Positions 7,724 to 16,906 of a stretch of 64,000 bases of DNA are shown here, piece after piece (positions within the stretch are counted from its first letter, which is position 1; the number at the start of each line of letters is the position of its first letter). The position numbers were made by a program, and so were the translations under genes. Below the pieces are notes generated by a model. It did no database searches and was not told the origin of the DNA. It saw only the letters and a list, made by a program, of their open reading frames with translations. The stretch is from JAGVPT01 sp964439265 (lineage in GTDB: Bacteria; Bacteroidota; Ignavibacteria; UBA10030; UBA8401): NCBI GenBank assembly GCA_964439265.1, contig CAYTOA010000018.1:1-64000 (forward strand). The letters are read 5' to 3'.

Positions 7724-10266
7724 AGACTCACAGCAATGCTAAAATCCCCGGCGAAGATCTTCTTCCAACCGATATCGACGGTTTTGATTCGCTGGCCGAG
7801 CTCGCGTTGGACATGCGATGGTCATGGAATCACGCCACTGACGAAATATGGCAGCGACTCGATCCGGTATTGTGGAACCTGACCCACCATCCTTGGGATA
7901 TTCTGCAGACAGTCTCCAGGCAGAAAATCAAGGACGTTCTGGCCGATCCGGCTTTCGCCAAAAAGATTAACGCCTTCCTGCGCTCCAAGAAGCAGGCGGA
8001 AAAGACGCGCGCGTGGTTTCAGCAAAATTGTCCAAAGTCGCCTCTGAGCTGCGTAGCGTACTTCAGCATGGAATTCATGTTGAGCGAAGCGCTCCCGATC
8101 TATTCTGGAGGGCTTGGCAATGTAGCCGGCGATCAACTCAAAACTGCCAGCGATTTGGGAGTGCCCGTAGTTGGTGTAGGGCTGCTCTATCAACAAGGTT
8201 ATTTTCGCCAGGTGATTGACGGGGAGGGAGCGCAGCAGGCCCTTTACCCGTACAACGATCCCGGACAACTTCCGATCACGCCGATGCGGGCAGCGAACGG
8301 CGAATGGTTACGGTTGGAGATCGCATTACCCGGTTATTCGGTCTGGTTGCGCGCATGGCAGGTACAGGTCGGCAGAGTGAAACTCTACCTGCTGGACAGC
8401 AATGACGCTGCCAACTCCCCGGTTCATCGAAGTATCACAAGTGAGCTCTATGGGGGCGGACCGGAACTGCGCCTGAAACAAGAAATGGTGCTTGGTATCG
8501 GGGGATGGCGGTTGATCCGTGCACTCGGTCTTCAGCCGGAAGTCTGCCATCTTAACGAAGGTCATGCTGCGTTCGCTGTCCTGGAGCGCGCAAAAAATTT
8601 TATGGAAGATAAAAGTCAGCCTTTTGATGTTGCGCTCGCTGCCACTCGAGCGGGGAACCTCTTTACAACACACACAGCGGTAGCTGCCGGATTTGACCGC
8701 TTCACTCCATCCCTCATCGAACAATACCTCGGCAGTTATGCCGAGAAAAATCTCGGTATTTCACTCCATGATTTGCTCGCTCTTGGCCGTCTGAATTCAA
8801 ACGACTCGTCGGAAAGTTTCAACATGGCCTATCTGGCAATCCGGGGGAGCGGGGGTGTGAATGGCGTGAGTCGTTTGCACGGAGAAGTCAGCCGTCATCT
8901 CTTTCAGCCTTTATTTCCCCAGTGGCCGGTGAAGGAAGTCCCCGTCGGCCACGTGACGAATGGAGTCCATATGCCGACGTGGGATTCGGCGTCAGCGGAC
9001 GACCTTTGGACAGAAGCGTGCGGGAAAGATCGCTGGTTGGGGACGACGAAAACCATGGAGCAGGAGATTCGAAAGGTTTCTGATGCAAGGCTTTGGCAAT
9101 TTCGCTCGACTGCCAGCAAGTTCTTTGTGGAATACGCGCGCGAACGATTGACCAAGCAGTTGATTGCCTCGGGCGATACTCTTGAAGCGATAAGCGAAGT
9201 GGAACATTTGTTCGATCCAAACGCCTTGACCATAGGATTTGCTCGCCGCTTTGCCGCGTACAAACGGCCTAACATGTTGTTGCATGATCCGGAGCGACTG
9301 CTGCGTCTCTTGACTAATCCTAAACGTCCTGTGCAACTTATCCTCGCAGGCAAGGCCCATCCTGCAGATCTTGAAGGGCAGGCTCTCATACAAGAATGGA
9401 TACATTTTATTCGCCGGTCTGATGCCCGCTATCATGTCCTCTTCCTCAGCGACTACAACATGCTCTTGAGCGAATACCTTGTGCAGGGTGTAGACGTTTG
9501 GATCAATACCCCCCGGCGGCCGTGGGAGGCGTGCGGCACGAGCGGCATGAAAGTTCTTGTCAACGGCGGCATCAATCTCTCAGAATTGGATGGCTGGTGG
9601 GCAGAAGCCTATACACCTCAAGTAGGATGGGCTATTGGTGACGGAAAAGAACATGGAGACGATCCCGCCTGGGATGCCGTCGAAGCAGAATCCCTTTACT
9701 CCCTGCTCGAGCGAGATGTTATCCCGGAGTTTTACAACCGGGATAAGAGCGGCATTCCCATCGCATGGGTCAGTAGGATGCGGGAAAGCATGGCATGCCT
9801 GACACCGCGTTTCTCTGCCAACCGCACAGTGCGCGAGTATACCGAGCAACACTACCTCCCGGCAGCGATCGCCTACAATATGCGTATCGCTGATAATGGT
9901 GCAATAGGGAAGAAAATCGCAGCTTGGCAGCAGAGTGTGAATCAGAAATGGGCTGCGCTGCATTTCGGTGAAGTGAAGGTTACAACCGATTCTGAACGTC
10001 ACATATTCAATGTTGAAATTTATTTGAACGATCTCGACCCGAACGCAATCAGACTTGAACTTTATGCTGATGGAATTAACAATGGCGCTCCGGTGAAGCA
10101 AGAAATGAAGCGCGTTCGTGAACTGGATGCGACGTCTGGCAGTCACGTTTACAGCGCAGCGGTTTCGGCCGCCCGGCCGCCGTCGGACTATACGGCACGG
10201 GCGATGCCAAATTACGAAGGCGTTGCAGTTCCTTTAGAAGCCGCACAAATCCTGTGGCAGCGGTGA
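7720..10266 (+). CDS. glgP: alpha-glucan (glycogen) phosphorylase
   Basis: Phosphorolysis of alpha-1,4-glucans to glucose 1-phosphate, using pyridoxal phosphate. It is 848 residues, of the shorter alpha-glucan phosphorylase family rather than the classical GlgP/MalP type. The N-terminal domain (LALDMRWSWNHATDEIW) is the DUF3417-like segment usual for this group. The catalytic domain includes YFSMEFMLSEALPIYSGGLG and HLNEGHAAF. The PLP lysine is K611 in EACGTSGMKVLVNGG. Translation is coupled to the HEAT gene by ATGA. The product feeds Pgm encoded two genes upstream. Confidence 0.93.
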   Translation: MKTHSNAKIPGEDLLPTDIDGFDSLAELALDMRWSWNHATDEIWQRLDPVLWNLTHHPWDILQTVSRQKIKDVLADPAFAKKINAFLRSKKQAEKTRAWFQQNCPKSPLSCVAYFSMEFMLSEALPIYSGGLGNVAGDQLKTASDLGVPVVGVGLLYQQGYFRQVIDGEGAQQALYPYNDPGQLPITPMRAANGEWLRLEIALPGYSVWLRAWQVQVGRVKLYLLDSNDAANSPVHRSITSELYGGGPELRLKQEMVLGIGGWRLIRALGLQPEVCHLNEGHAAFAVLERAKNFMEDKSQPFDVALAATRAGNLFTTHTAVAAGFDRFTPSLIEQYLGSYAEKNLGISLHDLLALGRLNSNDSSESFNMAYLAIRGSGGVNGVSRLHGEVSRHLFQPLFPQWPVKEVPVGHVTNGVHMPTWDSASADDLWTEACGKDRWLGTTKTMEQEIRKVSDARLWQFRSTASKFFVEYARERLTKQLIASGDTLEAISEVEHLFDPNALTIGFARRFAAYKRPNMLLHDPERLLRLLTNPKRPVQLILAGKAHPADLEGQALIQEWIHFIRRSDARYHVLFLSDYNMLLSEYLVQGVDVWINTPRRPWEACGTSGMKVLVNGGINLSELDGWWAEAYTPQVGWAIGDGKEHGDDPAWDAVEAESLYSLLERDVIPEFYNRDKSGIPIAWVSRMRESMACLTPRFSANRTVREYTEQHYLPAAIAYNMRIADNGAIGKKIAAWQQSVNQKWAALHFGEVKVTTDSERHIFNVEIYLNDLDPNAIRLELYADGINNGAPVKQEMKRVRELDATSGSHVYSAAVSAARPPSDYTARAMPNYEGVAVPLEAAQILWQR

Positions 10267-10320
10267 CCTGGCCGTCTGCAGAATCTATACGGCATTGAAT
10301 AAATGTATTAAGACACTACT

Positions 10321-10488
10321 TTGAAAAAAAAGCTAATCAACTCAAAAAGAGTACCTCCAACGCATGATTGCGCCGTAGTCGACCATTTGCCTGTTGCCCA
10401 GAATCACCATGTCATCGGCGTGCTAAGCCCGGAAGATGTCATGCCGTTCCTGCATGCAGTTCAGGGATTGGGAACCCGACGAATATGA
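10321..10488 (+). CDS. possible small protein of 55 residues, unknown
   Basis: A short frame opening with TTG (LKKKLINSKRVPPTHDCAV) and ending at TGA 10486-10488. The C-terminal part, VIGVLSPEDVMPFLHAV, faintly resembles one half of a CBS domain, so it could be a remnant or a small regulatory peptide. The start codon is not ATG and I see no strong ribosome binding site. It sits in the 244-nt gap between glgP and the HAD gene. Low certainty. Confidence 0.25.
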   Translation: MKKKLINSKRVPPTHDCAVVDHLPVAQNHHVIGVLSPEDVMPFLHAVQGLGTRRI

Positions 10489-10510
10489 AAACTGAATCTC
10501 AATTACCGGA

Positions 10511-11158
10511 ATGAAACGGTCAACCGAAATTACGACATTGTTTGTTGATATCGGCGGCGTTTTACTTACCGATGGATGGAACCTTGCGGCCAGTAAATTG
10601 GCGGCTGAAAAGTTTAACCTGGATGCGAAGGATCTGCATAAAAGGCATACCCAGGCTCTCGGCGCCTACGAAGAAGGAAAGCTCACCCTTGATGAGTTCT
10701 TGCGTCGGATGGTGTTTTATGAAAGGCGGCCGTTTACCCTTGCTCATTTTCGGAAATTCATGTTCGCACAGTCGAAGCCTTTTCCCAAAATGATCGGCCT
10801 GATTCGTCGGCTTAAGGCGCGATATGATGTGAAGATAGTCGTTGTCAGCAACGAAGGACGCGAGTTGAATGAATACCGGATTCATACATTCAAATTGGAT
10901 AGGTTCGTAGATTATTTTATTTCCTCCTGCTACGTTGGATTGAGAAAACCGGACGCGAATATCTTTCGTGTTGCACTCGATACGGTGAGGGTTCCGGCCA
11001 AACAGGTAGTCTATCTCGAAAACACCCGGATGTTCGTCGAGGTCGCGGAAGGTTTGGGGATTAGAAGCATTCTTCACACGGATGCCAATTCAACGCGCGC
11101 GAAACTCGCCTCGCTTGGATTACGGGATGATGAGAGAGCGATCGATGGAGACCGATAA
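10511..11158 (+). CDS. HAD-superfamily hydrolase-like protein
   Basis: A 215-residue HAD subfamily IA-like protein, expected to be a phosphatase acting on a small phosphorylated metabolite. Motif I is DIGGVLLTD (nucleophile Asp near residue 13), motif II is VVVSNEG, and the motif III lysine is in GLRKPDANIF. The usual acidic motif IV (FxDD) reads VVYLENTRMF, so the metal-binding Asp pair is replaced by Glu and neutral residues. Activity may be weak or altered. The gene overlaps the start of acetate kinase by 14 nt and lies within the phosphoketolase cluster. The substrate cannot be deduced. Confidence 0.75.
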   Translation: MKRSTEITTLFVDIGGVLLTDGWNLAASKLAAEKFNLDAKDLHKRHTQALGAYEEGKLTLDEFLRRMVFYERRPFTLAHFRKFMFAQSKPFPKMIGLIRRLKARYDVKIVVVSNEGRELNEYRIHTFKLDRFVDYFISSCYVGLRKPDANIFRVALDTVRVPAKQVVYLENTRMFVEVAEGLGIRSILHTDANSTRAKLASLGLRDDERAIDGDR

Positions 11159-12365
11159 TCAGCTTATCCTGGCGATCAACGGCGGCTCGTCGAGCATCAA
11201 GTTTGCGATGTATCAGATTGATGGACCTCCAGTGCGGTTGCTTTCCGGAACAGTAGACCGAATAGGTTCGAAAGATTCAACTTTGAGCTTCAGCGGCGAA
11301 GATAAGAACAACAAAAGCATCGTTACAGCAGAAACTTCTGACCACCAGTCGGCGGGAGGATTCTTGATCGATTGGCTTGAGCGACGGGATAATTTTTCTT
11401 CAGTGAAGGCAGTGGGTCACCGAATCGTCCATGGTATGGAACATGCTCAACCTGAAGTCATTACCCATGAATTAATAGATGAATTGCATCGTATCAGCCC
11501 GTACGATATGGATCATTTGCCGGCTGAGGTCGAATTGATAGAAGCGTTTGGCCGGCGTTATCCAAAACTTCCGCAGGTGGCATGTTTTGACACGGCGTTT
11601 CACTGCACGATGCCCCGAGTGGCTAAACTGCTTCCGATTCCCCGTCGCTTCGATGCAAGGGGTATTCGGCGATATGGTTTCCACGGTTTGTCGTACGCGT
11701 ATCTCATCGAAGAGCTCGCCCGTGTTGCCGGTGAGGATGCTGCTACGAGGCGTGTGATATTGGCTCATCTTGGGAATGGAGCTAGCCTCGCGGCCGTTCA
11801 CGAAAAAAAGAGCATTGACACCAGCATGGGCTTTACGCCTGCAGGCGGGGTCACAATGGGTACCCGCCCCGGAGACTTGGATCCAGGCGTTGCATGGTAC
11901 ATCATGAAGTCTGAAAATTTATCGCCCAAGCAGTTCAATAATTTAATTAATCACGAATCCGGCCTCCTCGGCATTTCTGAAAGCAGTTCCGATATGCACG
12001 ACCTGCTCAACTCTGAAACTCGCGACGCACGAGCGGCTGAAGCGGTCGCATTGTTTTGCTACCAGGTCAAGAAATGGATCGGTGCGTTTGCAGCGGCGCT
12101 GGGCGGGGTGGATACACTCGTGTTCGCCGGCGGCATCGGAGAGAATGCACCGCTCATCCGATCGCGCATTTGTAAAGGGCTGAACTTTCTCGGTGTGGAA
12201 TTGAACGAGGTGCGCAATGCGGAATCTGCGGACGTGATTTCGGCGGACGACAGCCGAGTAACAGTTCGCGTCATTCGCACGAACGAAGAACTTATGATCG
12301 TCCGGTCAGTCAAGAGATTGCTTGGTCTTTGCACAAAGGAAGTTGATCAGACAAGCACTAGCTAA
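11145..12365 (+). CDS. ackA: acetate kinase
   Basis: Converts acetyl phosphate and ADP to acetate and ATP, and so harvests the acetyl phosphate made by phosphoketolase encoded downstream. About 406 residues, normal for AckA. Landmarks in order: LAINGGSSSIKF at the N-terminus, GHRIVHGME, CFDTAFHCTMP (catalytic Asp), AHLGNGAS, GVTMGTRPGDLDPGV and FAGGIGENAPL. I start at the ATG at 11145 (METDNQ) because the conserved N-terminus follows directly. The frame stays open to 11082, but that extension overlaps the HAD gene and has no family counterpart. No phosphotransacetylase is seen nearby. Confidence 0.95.
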   Translation: METDNQLILAINGGSSSIKFAMYQIDGPPVRLLSGTVDRIGSKDSTLSFSGEDKNNKSIVTAETSDHQSAGGFLIDWLERRDNFSSVKAVGHRIVHGMEHAQPEVITHELIDELHRISPYDMDHLPAEVELIEAFGRRYPKLPQVACFDTAFHCTMPRVAKLLPIPRRFDARGIRRYGFHGLSYAYLIEELARVAGEDAATRRVILAHLGNGASLAAVHEKKSIDTSMGFTPAGGVTMGTRPGDLDPGVAWYIMKSENLSPKQFNNLINHESGLLGISESSSDMHDLLNSETRDARAAEAVALFCYQVKKWIGAFAAALGGVDTLVFAGGIGENAPLIRSRICKGLNFLGVELNEVRNAESADVISADDSRVTVRVIRTNEELMIVRSVKRLLGLCTKEVDQTSTS

Positions 12366-12496
12366 TAACAAGAACCAATCACAGAAGCCGACTATATCTT
12401 ATACTACTCTATGTAAAAGATCCTGCAAAAAGCGCCGTTTTCTACAAGGAGCTGTTGCGTCACGAACCGTTTGCATTATTTAAGAAAGGAACACAT

Positions 12497-12655
12497 ATGA
12501 AAGAATCGAAATCCACAACCAAAGACCCTGTCTGCGGAATGTCCGTCGACAAAGCAACCGCTCTCCATGCCGAACGTGATGGAAAGATGTTTTATTTTTG
12601 CTGCGACAAATGTCGGCAAGAATTCATGTCAAAACCAGCCGGGGCTAAGCGTTGA
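12497..12655 (+). CDS. YHS-domain small protein
   Basis: A 52-residue protein consisting almost wholly of a YHS domain: KDPVCGMSVD, then MFYFCCDKC and a final EFMSKPAG. The three or four cysteines (CGM, CCDKC) are the expected metal-binding residues. YHS domains occur in metal-handling proteins and at the ends of copper ATPases. The start has AAGAAAGGA upstream. It stands between ackA and xfp, a placement whose logic is unclear. It is too short for a firm role. Confidence 0.8.
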   Translation: MKESKSTTKDPVCGMSVDKATALHAERDGKMFYFCCDKCRQEFMSKPAGAKR

Positions 12656-12731
12656 AACAGGTCTTGAGGCTGGTGTACTTAGAAGTGCGATATTTACGTC
12701 GTCAGACTTTGTTATAGATAGAAATAGGGCT

Positions 12732-15101
12732 ATGATGACAAAAACTCTCTCTCCGGAATTGCTCCACAGGATGGATGCATATTGGCGTGCTGCGAACTAC
12801 CTGTCGGTTGGGCAGCTTTATCTCCACGATAATCCTTTGCTTCGGAAGCCGCTGAAACTGTCACACGTGAAGTCGATGCTGCTTGGGCACTGGGGCACAA
12901 CGCCAGGGCAGAACTTTATCTACGTGCATTTGAATCGCGTCATCAAGAAGTATGATCTGGATATGTTCTACATCTCAGGTCCCGGACACGGGGGGCCGGC
13001 GCTGGTAGGCAATACGTATCTCGAGGGGACTTATAGTGAAATCTATCCGAACATCACTCGGGATGAAACCGGTCTGAAAAAATTGTTCAAGCAATTCTCG
13101 TTTCCCGGCGGGATCCCCAGCCATGTTTCGCCTGAGTGTCCGGGATCGATTCACGAAGGGGGCGAGCTAGGATATTCACTCAGCCACGCTTTCGGAGCTG
13201 CGTTCGATAATCCTGATTTGATTGTCGCCTGCGTTATCGGTGACGGCGAAGCAGAAACAGGTCCGCTGGCCACGGCATGGCATTCCAATAAATTTCTCGA
13301 TCCGATCAGTGATGGAGCCGTGCTGCCAATCCTGCATCTCAACGGCTATAAAATAGCCAACCCAACTGTTTTGGCTCGTATCGAGCATGAGGAACTAGAG
13401 CAATTCCTGAGAGGCTGCGGATGGACGCCGTATTTTGTGGAAGGCGATGACCCGGAAGTGATGCATCAACTGATGGCTGCTGCTTTGGAGCAGGTCATCG
13501 AAAGCATTCGTGAAATCCAAACGAATGCGCGGACAAAGAACGATACCACTCGTCCTCGCTGGCCGATGATCGTCTTCAATTCACCGAAGGGGTGGACCGG
13601 ACCAAAGATTGTCGATGGGCTGCAAATCGAAGGAACGTTTCGAGCTCACCAGATTCCCCTTCTGGTAGATTCCGGGCATCCCGACCATCTCAACCAACTT
13701 GAAAGCTGGATGAAGAGCTATAAGCCAGACGAACTTTTTGACAAGAAAGGGAGTCTGATGCCGGAATTGGCCGAGCTGGCTCCTAAAGACGACCGGCGGA
13801 TGGGTGCCAATCCAAACGCCAACGGTGGAAAGTTACTGCGCGACTTGATTATGCCTGACTTTCACAAGTACGCAGTGAATGTTCCATCACCCGGGTCAGT
13901 TGAAGCCGCCGACACGCACGTGCTCGGAGAGTTCTTGCGCGATGTAATTACGCTTAATCGGGAACAACGAAATTTTCGGATCTTCGGTCCCGATGAGACG
14001 CTTTCCAACCGGCTGAATGCCGTTTTCGATGTCACCAACCGGCAATGGGAAGCACGGACGAAAGAAAACGATGAGTTTCTTGCAACCGACGGACGGGTAA
14101 TGGAGATGCTGAGCGAGCATCAGTGTGAAGGGTGGCTGGAAGGATATTTATTAACGGGAAGGCACGGGTTGTTTAACTGCTATGAAGCGTTCATTCATAT
14201 TGTTGACTCAATGTTCAACCAGCACGCCAAGTGGCTGAAAATCAGCGCGGAATTACCGTGGCGGCGAAAAATTGCTTCGCTCAATTACCTGCTCGCTTCG
14301 CACGTCTGGCAGCAAGCTCATAATGGATTCACACACCAAGACCCCGGCTTCATCGACCATGTAGTAAACAAGAAAGCGTCAATCGTGCGCGTGTACCTTC
14401 CGCCCGACGCTAACTGCCTGCTATCAGTTTGGGACCATTGTTTAAGGAGCCGGCATTACGTGAACGTCGTGATCGCGGGCAAATACCAGGCGCCTCAATG
14501 GTTGACCATGGATGATGCGATTCAACACTGCACCAAAGGGATTGGCGTATGGCAATGGGCCAGCTGCGATGAAGGCACAGAACCGGATGTGGTGATGGCA
14601 TGTTGCGGCGACGTGCCAACTCTCGAGACTCTCGCAGCCGTGTCTATTCTTCATCAGCATCTTCCGGATTTAAAAATTCGCGTGATCAATGTTGTCGACC
14701 TGATGAAACTGCAGCCGAGTGCAGAGCATCCGCACGGACTGAGCGATGAAGACTTCGATGGATTATTCACGAAGGACAAACCGATCGTTTTCGCATTCCA
14801 CGGCTATCCCTGGCTGGTGCATCGGTTAACGTACCGGCGCACCAACCACGAAAACATGCACGTTCGGGGCTATAAAGAAGAAGGAACCATCACAACGTAC
14901 TTTGATATGACGGTTCTCAATGATCTTGACAGGTTCCACCTTGTCCAAGATGTGATACATCGGCTGCCGAAGCTGGGGGCCGCCGGCGCTTCGTTGAAAC
15001 GTATGGTACAGGATAAACTCATCGAGCACAAGCAGTACATCGACAAGCACGGTGAAGACATGCCGGAAATCCGGAACTGGAAGTGGAGCGATCTCAAATG
15101 A
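12732..15101 (+). CDS. xfp: phosphoketolase (xylulose 5-phosphate / fructose 6-phosphate)
   Basis: Thiamine-diphosphate enzyme cleaving xylulose 5-phosphate (and often fructose 6-phosphate) with phosphate to acetyl phosphate plus glyceraldehyde 3-phosphate (or erythrose 4-phosphate). The ATG at 12732 gives 789 residues, the usual size. A longer open frame to 12567 would run across the YHS gene and is rejected. Visible landmarks: HWGTTPGQNFIYVHLNR, SGPGHGGPA, the SPECPGSIHEGGELGYSLSH block, the TPP motif GDGEAETGPL and HLNGYKIANPT. With ackA, zwf, pgl and gnd alongside, it should provide an acetate- and ATP-yielding branch of the pentose phosphate route. Confidence 0.96.
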   Translation: MMTKTLSPELLHRMDAYWRAANYLSVGQLYLHDNPLLRKPLKLSHVKSMLLGHWGTTPGQNFIYVHLNRVIKKYDLDMFYISGPGHGGPALVGNTYLEGTYSEIYPNITRDETGLKKLFKQFSFPGGIPSHVSPECPGSIHEGGELGYSLSHAFGAAFDNPDLIVACVIGDGEAETGPLATAWHSNKFLDPISDGAVLPILHLNGYKIANPTVLARIEHEELEQFLRGCGWTPYFVEGDDPEVMHQLMAAALEQVIESIREIQTNARTKNDTTRPRWPMIVFNSPKGWTGPKIVDGLQIEGTFRAHQIPLLVDSGHPDHLNQLESWMKSYKPDELFDKKGSLMPELAELAPKDDRRMGANPNANGGKLLRDLIMPDFHKYAVNVPSPGSVEAADTHVLGEFLRDVITLNREQRNFRIFGPDETLSNRLNAVFDVTNRQWEARTKENDEFLATDGRVMEMLSEHQCEGWLEGYLLTGRHGLFNCYEAFIHIVDSMFNQHAKWLKISAELPWRRKIASLNYLLASHVWQQAHNGFTHQDPGFIDHVVNKKASIVRVYLPPDANCLLSVWDHCLRSRHYVNVVIAGKYQAPQWLTMDDAIQHCTKGIGVWQWASCDEGTEPDVVMACCGDVPTLETLAAVSILHQHLPDLKIRVINVVDLMKLQPSAEHPHGLSDEDFDGLFTKDKPIVFAFHGYPWLVHRLTYRRTNHENMHVRGYKEEGTITTYFDMTVLNDLDRFHLVQDVIHRLPKLGAAGASLKRMVQDKLIEHKQYIDKHGEDMPEIRNWKWSDLK

Positions 15102-15198
15102 TCGTCCAAATTATGCATGATTGGTCAGGAATCTCCGGAAATTCACTCATGACGCGCCGGGATGGTACAAACTATTCTTCAGAAAGGGAAGTGAGCAA

Positions 15199-15411
15199 AT
15201 GAATGACAGTAATCAACATCACCATACTCATGGAGGGTCGGAGAACGACACCATGCAAAGACTTCATCAACCGTACTGGAAATACGCGCACCGTGACTGG
15301 CGCATTTGGCTCGCGGTTGTTATCATGGTCGGAGGAATGATCATCTATGTCATGACCGATGATTTTTCCATGCGCTTTCGGAACCGGCCGCCGGTCACGT
15401 TGGGAAAATAG
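15199..15411 (+). CDS. small single-span membrane protein
   Basis: A 70-residue protein with a histidine-rich N-terminus (HHHTHGG) and one membrane span, WLAVVIMVGGMIIYVM, near residues 37-52, ending in a basic and polar tail. The start at 15199 is backed by AAGGGAAGTGAG just upstream; the frame extends to 15121 without support. No family recognised. It lies between xfp and gnd on the same strand. The histidines might bind metal, which is only a guess. Confidence 0.6.
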   Translation: MNDSNQHHHTHGGSENDTMQRLHQPYWKYAHRDWRIWLAVVIMVGGMIIYVMTDDFSMRFRNRPPVTLGK

Positions 15412-15490
15412 CGGAATCCGAAAGGCTTGCATGATCAATGGATCATCCCATAAAAGATGCAATCGAGGAGTATAACAATGAGAGGAGACA

Positions 15491-16906
15491 ATGAAGGGTC
15501 AACAATGTGAAATCGGGATGCTCGGCCTCGGCGTTATGGGACGTAATCTCATGCTCAATATGGCGGATCATGGATTTTCGGTGGCTGGGTATGACAAGGA
15601 CCCGTCCAAAGTCGCAGCCTTGCGCCAGGAAGCAGGTCAGCGCGATGCACGCGGAGCCGCGGACATCAAAGAGTTCATTGCCATGCTTCGTCACCCGCGA
15701 GCAATCATATTGCTTGTCCCCGCAGGTGCTCCGGTCGATTCTGTGATCCAGGAGCTGGTGCCGCTTTTGGCGAAAGGTGATCTCATCATCGATGCCGGCA
15801 ATTCATATTTCAAAGACTCGGATGTCCGTGCCAGAAACCTTCAGACGAACGGGATTCAATTTCTCGGCGTCGGTGTTTCAGGAGGAGAGGATGGAGCACG
15901 GCATGGACCGAGCATCATGCCGGGCGGGCCCAGAGAGGCGTACGAGCTTGTTCGTCCGGTGATGGAAGCTGTTGCAGCAAAAGTGAACAGCGACCCGTGT
16001 GTGACCTATATCGGTCCGGGGTCGGCAGGCCACTTCGTGAAGATGGTCCACAATGGCATTGAATATGGAATGATGCAGCTTATCGCGGAAACCTACGACC
16101 TTATGAAACGCGGACTCGGCCTCAATGACGAGGCTTTGGACTCAGTGTTCAGGACATGGAACGATGGCGAGCTCAACAGCTACTTGATGAAGATCACCGG
16201 CGACATCTTTTCAAAATTGGACGCACAGACCGGCAAGCGTCTGGTCGATGAAATACTGGATGTGGCGAAACAAAAAGGGACCGGGATGTGGACTTCGCAG
16301 AGTGCGATGGAACTTCAGGTGCCGATCCCGACAATCGACGCAGCAGTCTCGATGAGAGATTTATCGGTGTTCGCAAGAGAACGGCAAGAGGCCAGCGTGA
16401 TTTATCAGCGCACTCAACCTCCGTTCACAGGCGACCGCGATGTGTTTCTCACGCAGATGGCACGTGCCCTTTTTGCCGGAATGGTCTCTGTGTATGCTCA
16501 GGGGATGGCGCTATTGACCGTTGCTTCGGACAAGTACGCGTATCACCTCGACCTCGAAGCTGTGGCGCGCATCTGGCGCGGCGGATGTATCATTCGGGCA
16601 GCACTCCTCGACGACGTCTGCGCGGCGTATCATGCTAAGCACGATCTTCCAAACTTACTGCTGGATGGAAATTTCTCCCATAAAATAATGGATCATCAGG
16701 AAGATTTGCGACGAGTGGTCTGCTTTGCTGCCGAGTCAGGAGTGCCTGTCCCGGCGCTGATGATTTCGCTCGGATATCTCGATGCCTATCGAAGTACCTG
16801 GCTGCCGGCCAATCTTATCCAGGCCCAGCGCGACTATTTTGGAGCCCATACCTATGAGCGGATCGATTCTAAGGGCACTTTTCATACTGAATGGAAAAAA
16901 TCGTAG
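15491..16906 (+). CDS. gnd: 6-phosphogluconate dehydrogenase (decarboxylating)
   Basis: Oxidises 6-phosphogluconate to ribulose 5-phosphate and CO2 with reduction of NAD(P). It is 471 residues, the long dimeric form. N-terminal Rossmann motif GLGVMGRNL (residues 12-20). The substrate block SGGEDGARHGPSIMPGG and the catalytic lysine K184 in HFVKMVHNGIEYG are intact. At the end of the second strand it reads YDKDPSK (D35, K36, D37), where NADP enzymes such as the E. coli one have FNRS, so cofactor choice may lean toward NAD. AGGAGA precedes the ATG. The stop overlaps the pgl start by 16 nt. Confidence 0.95.
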   Translation: MKGQQCEIGMLGLGVMGRNLMLNMADHGFSVAGYDKDPSKVAALRQEAGQRDARGAADIKEFIAMLRHPRAIILLVPAGAPVDSVIQELVPLLAKGDLIIDAGNSYFKDSDVRARNLQTNGIQFLGVGVSGGEDGARHGPSIMPGGPREAYELVRPVMEAVAAKVNSDPCVTYIGPGSAGHFVKMVHNGIEYGMMQLIAETYDLMKRGLGLNDEALDSVFRTWNDGELNSYLMKITGDIFSKLDAQTGKRLVDEILDVAKQKGTGMWTSQSAMELQVPIPTIDAAVSMRDLSVFARERQEASVIYQRTQPPFTGDRDVFLTQMARALFAGMVSVYAQGMALLTVASDKYAYHLDLEAVARIWRGGCIIRAALLDDVCAAYHAKHDLPNLLLDGNFSHKIMDHQEDLRRVVCFAAESGVPVPALMISLGYLDAYRSTWLPANLIQAQRDYFGAHTYERIDSKGTFHTEWKKS

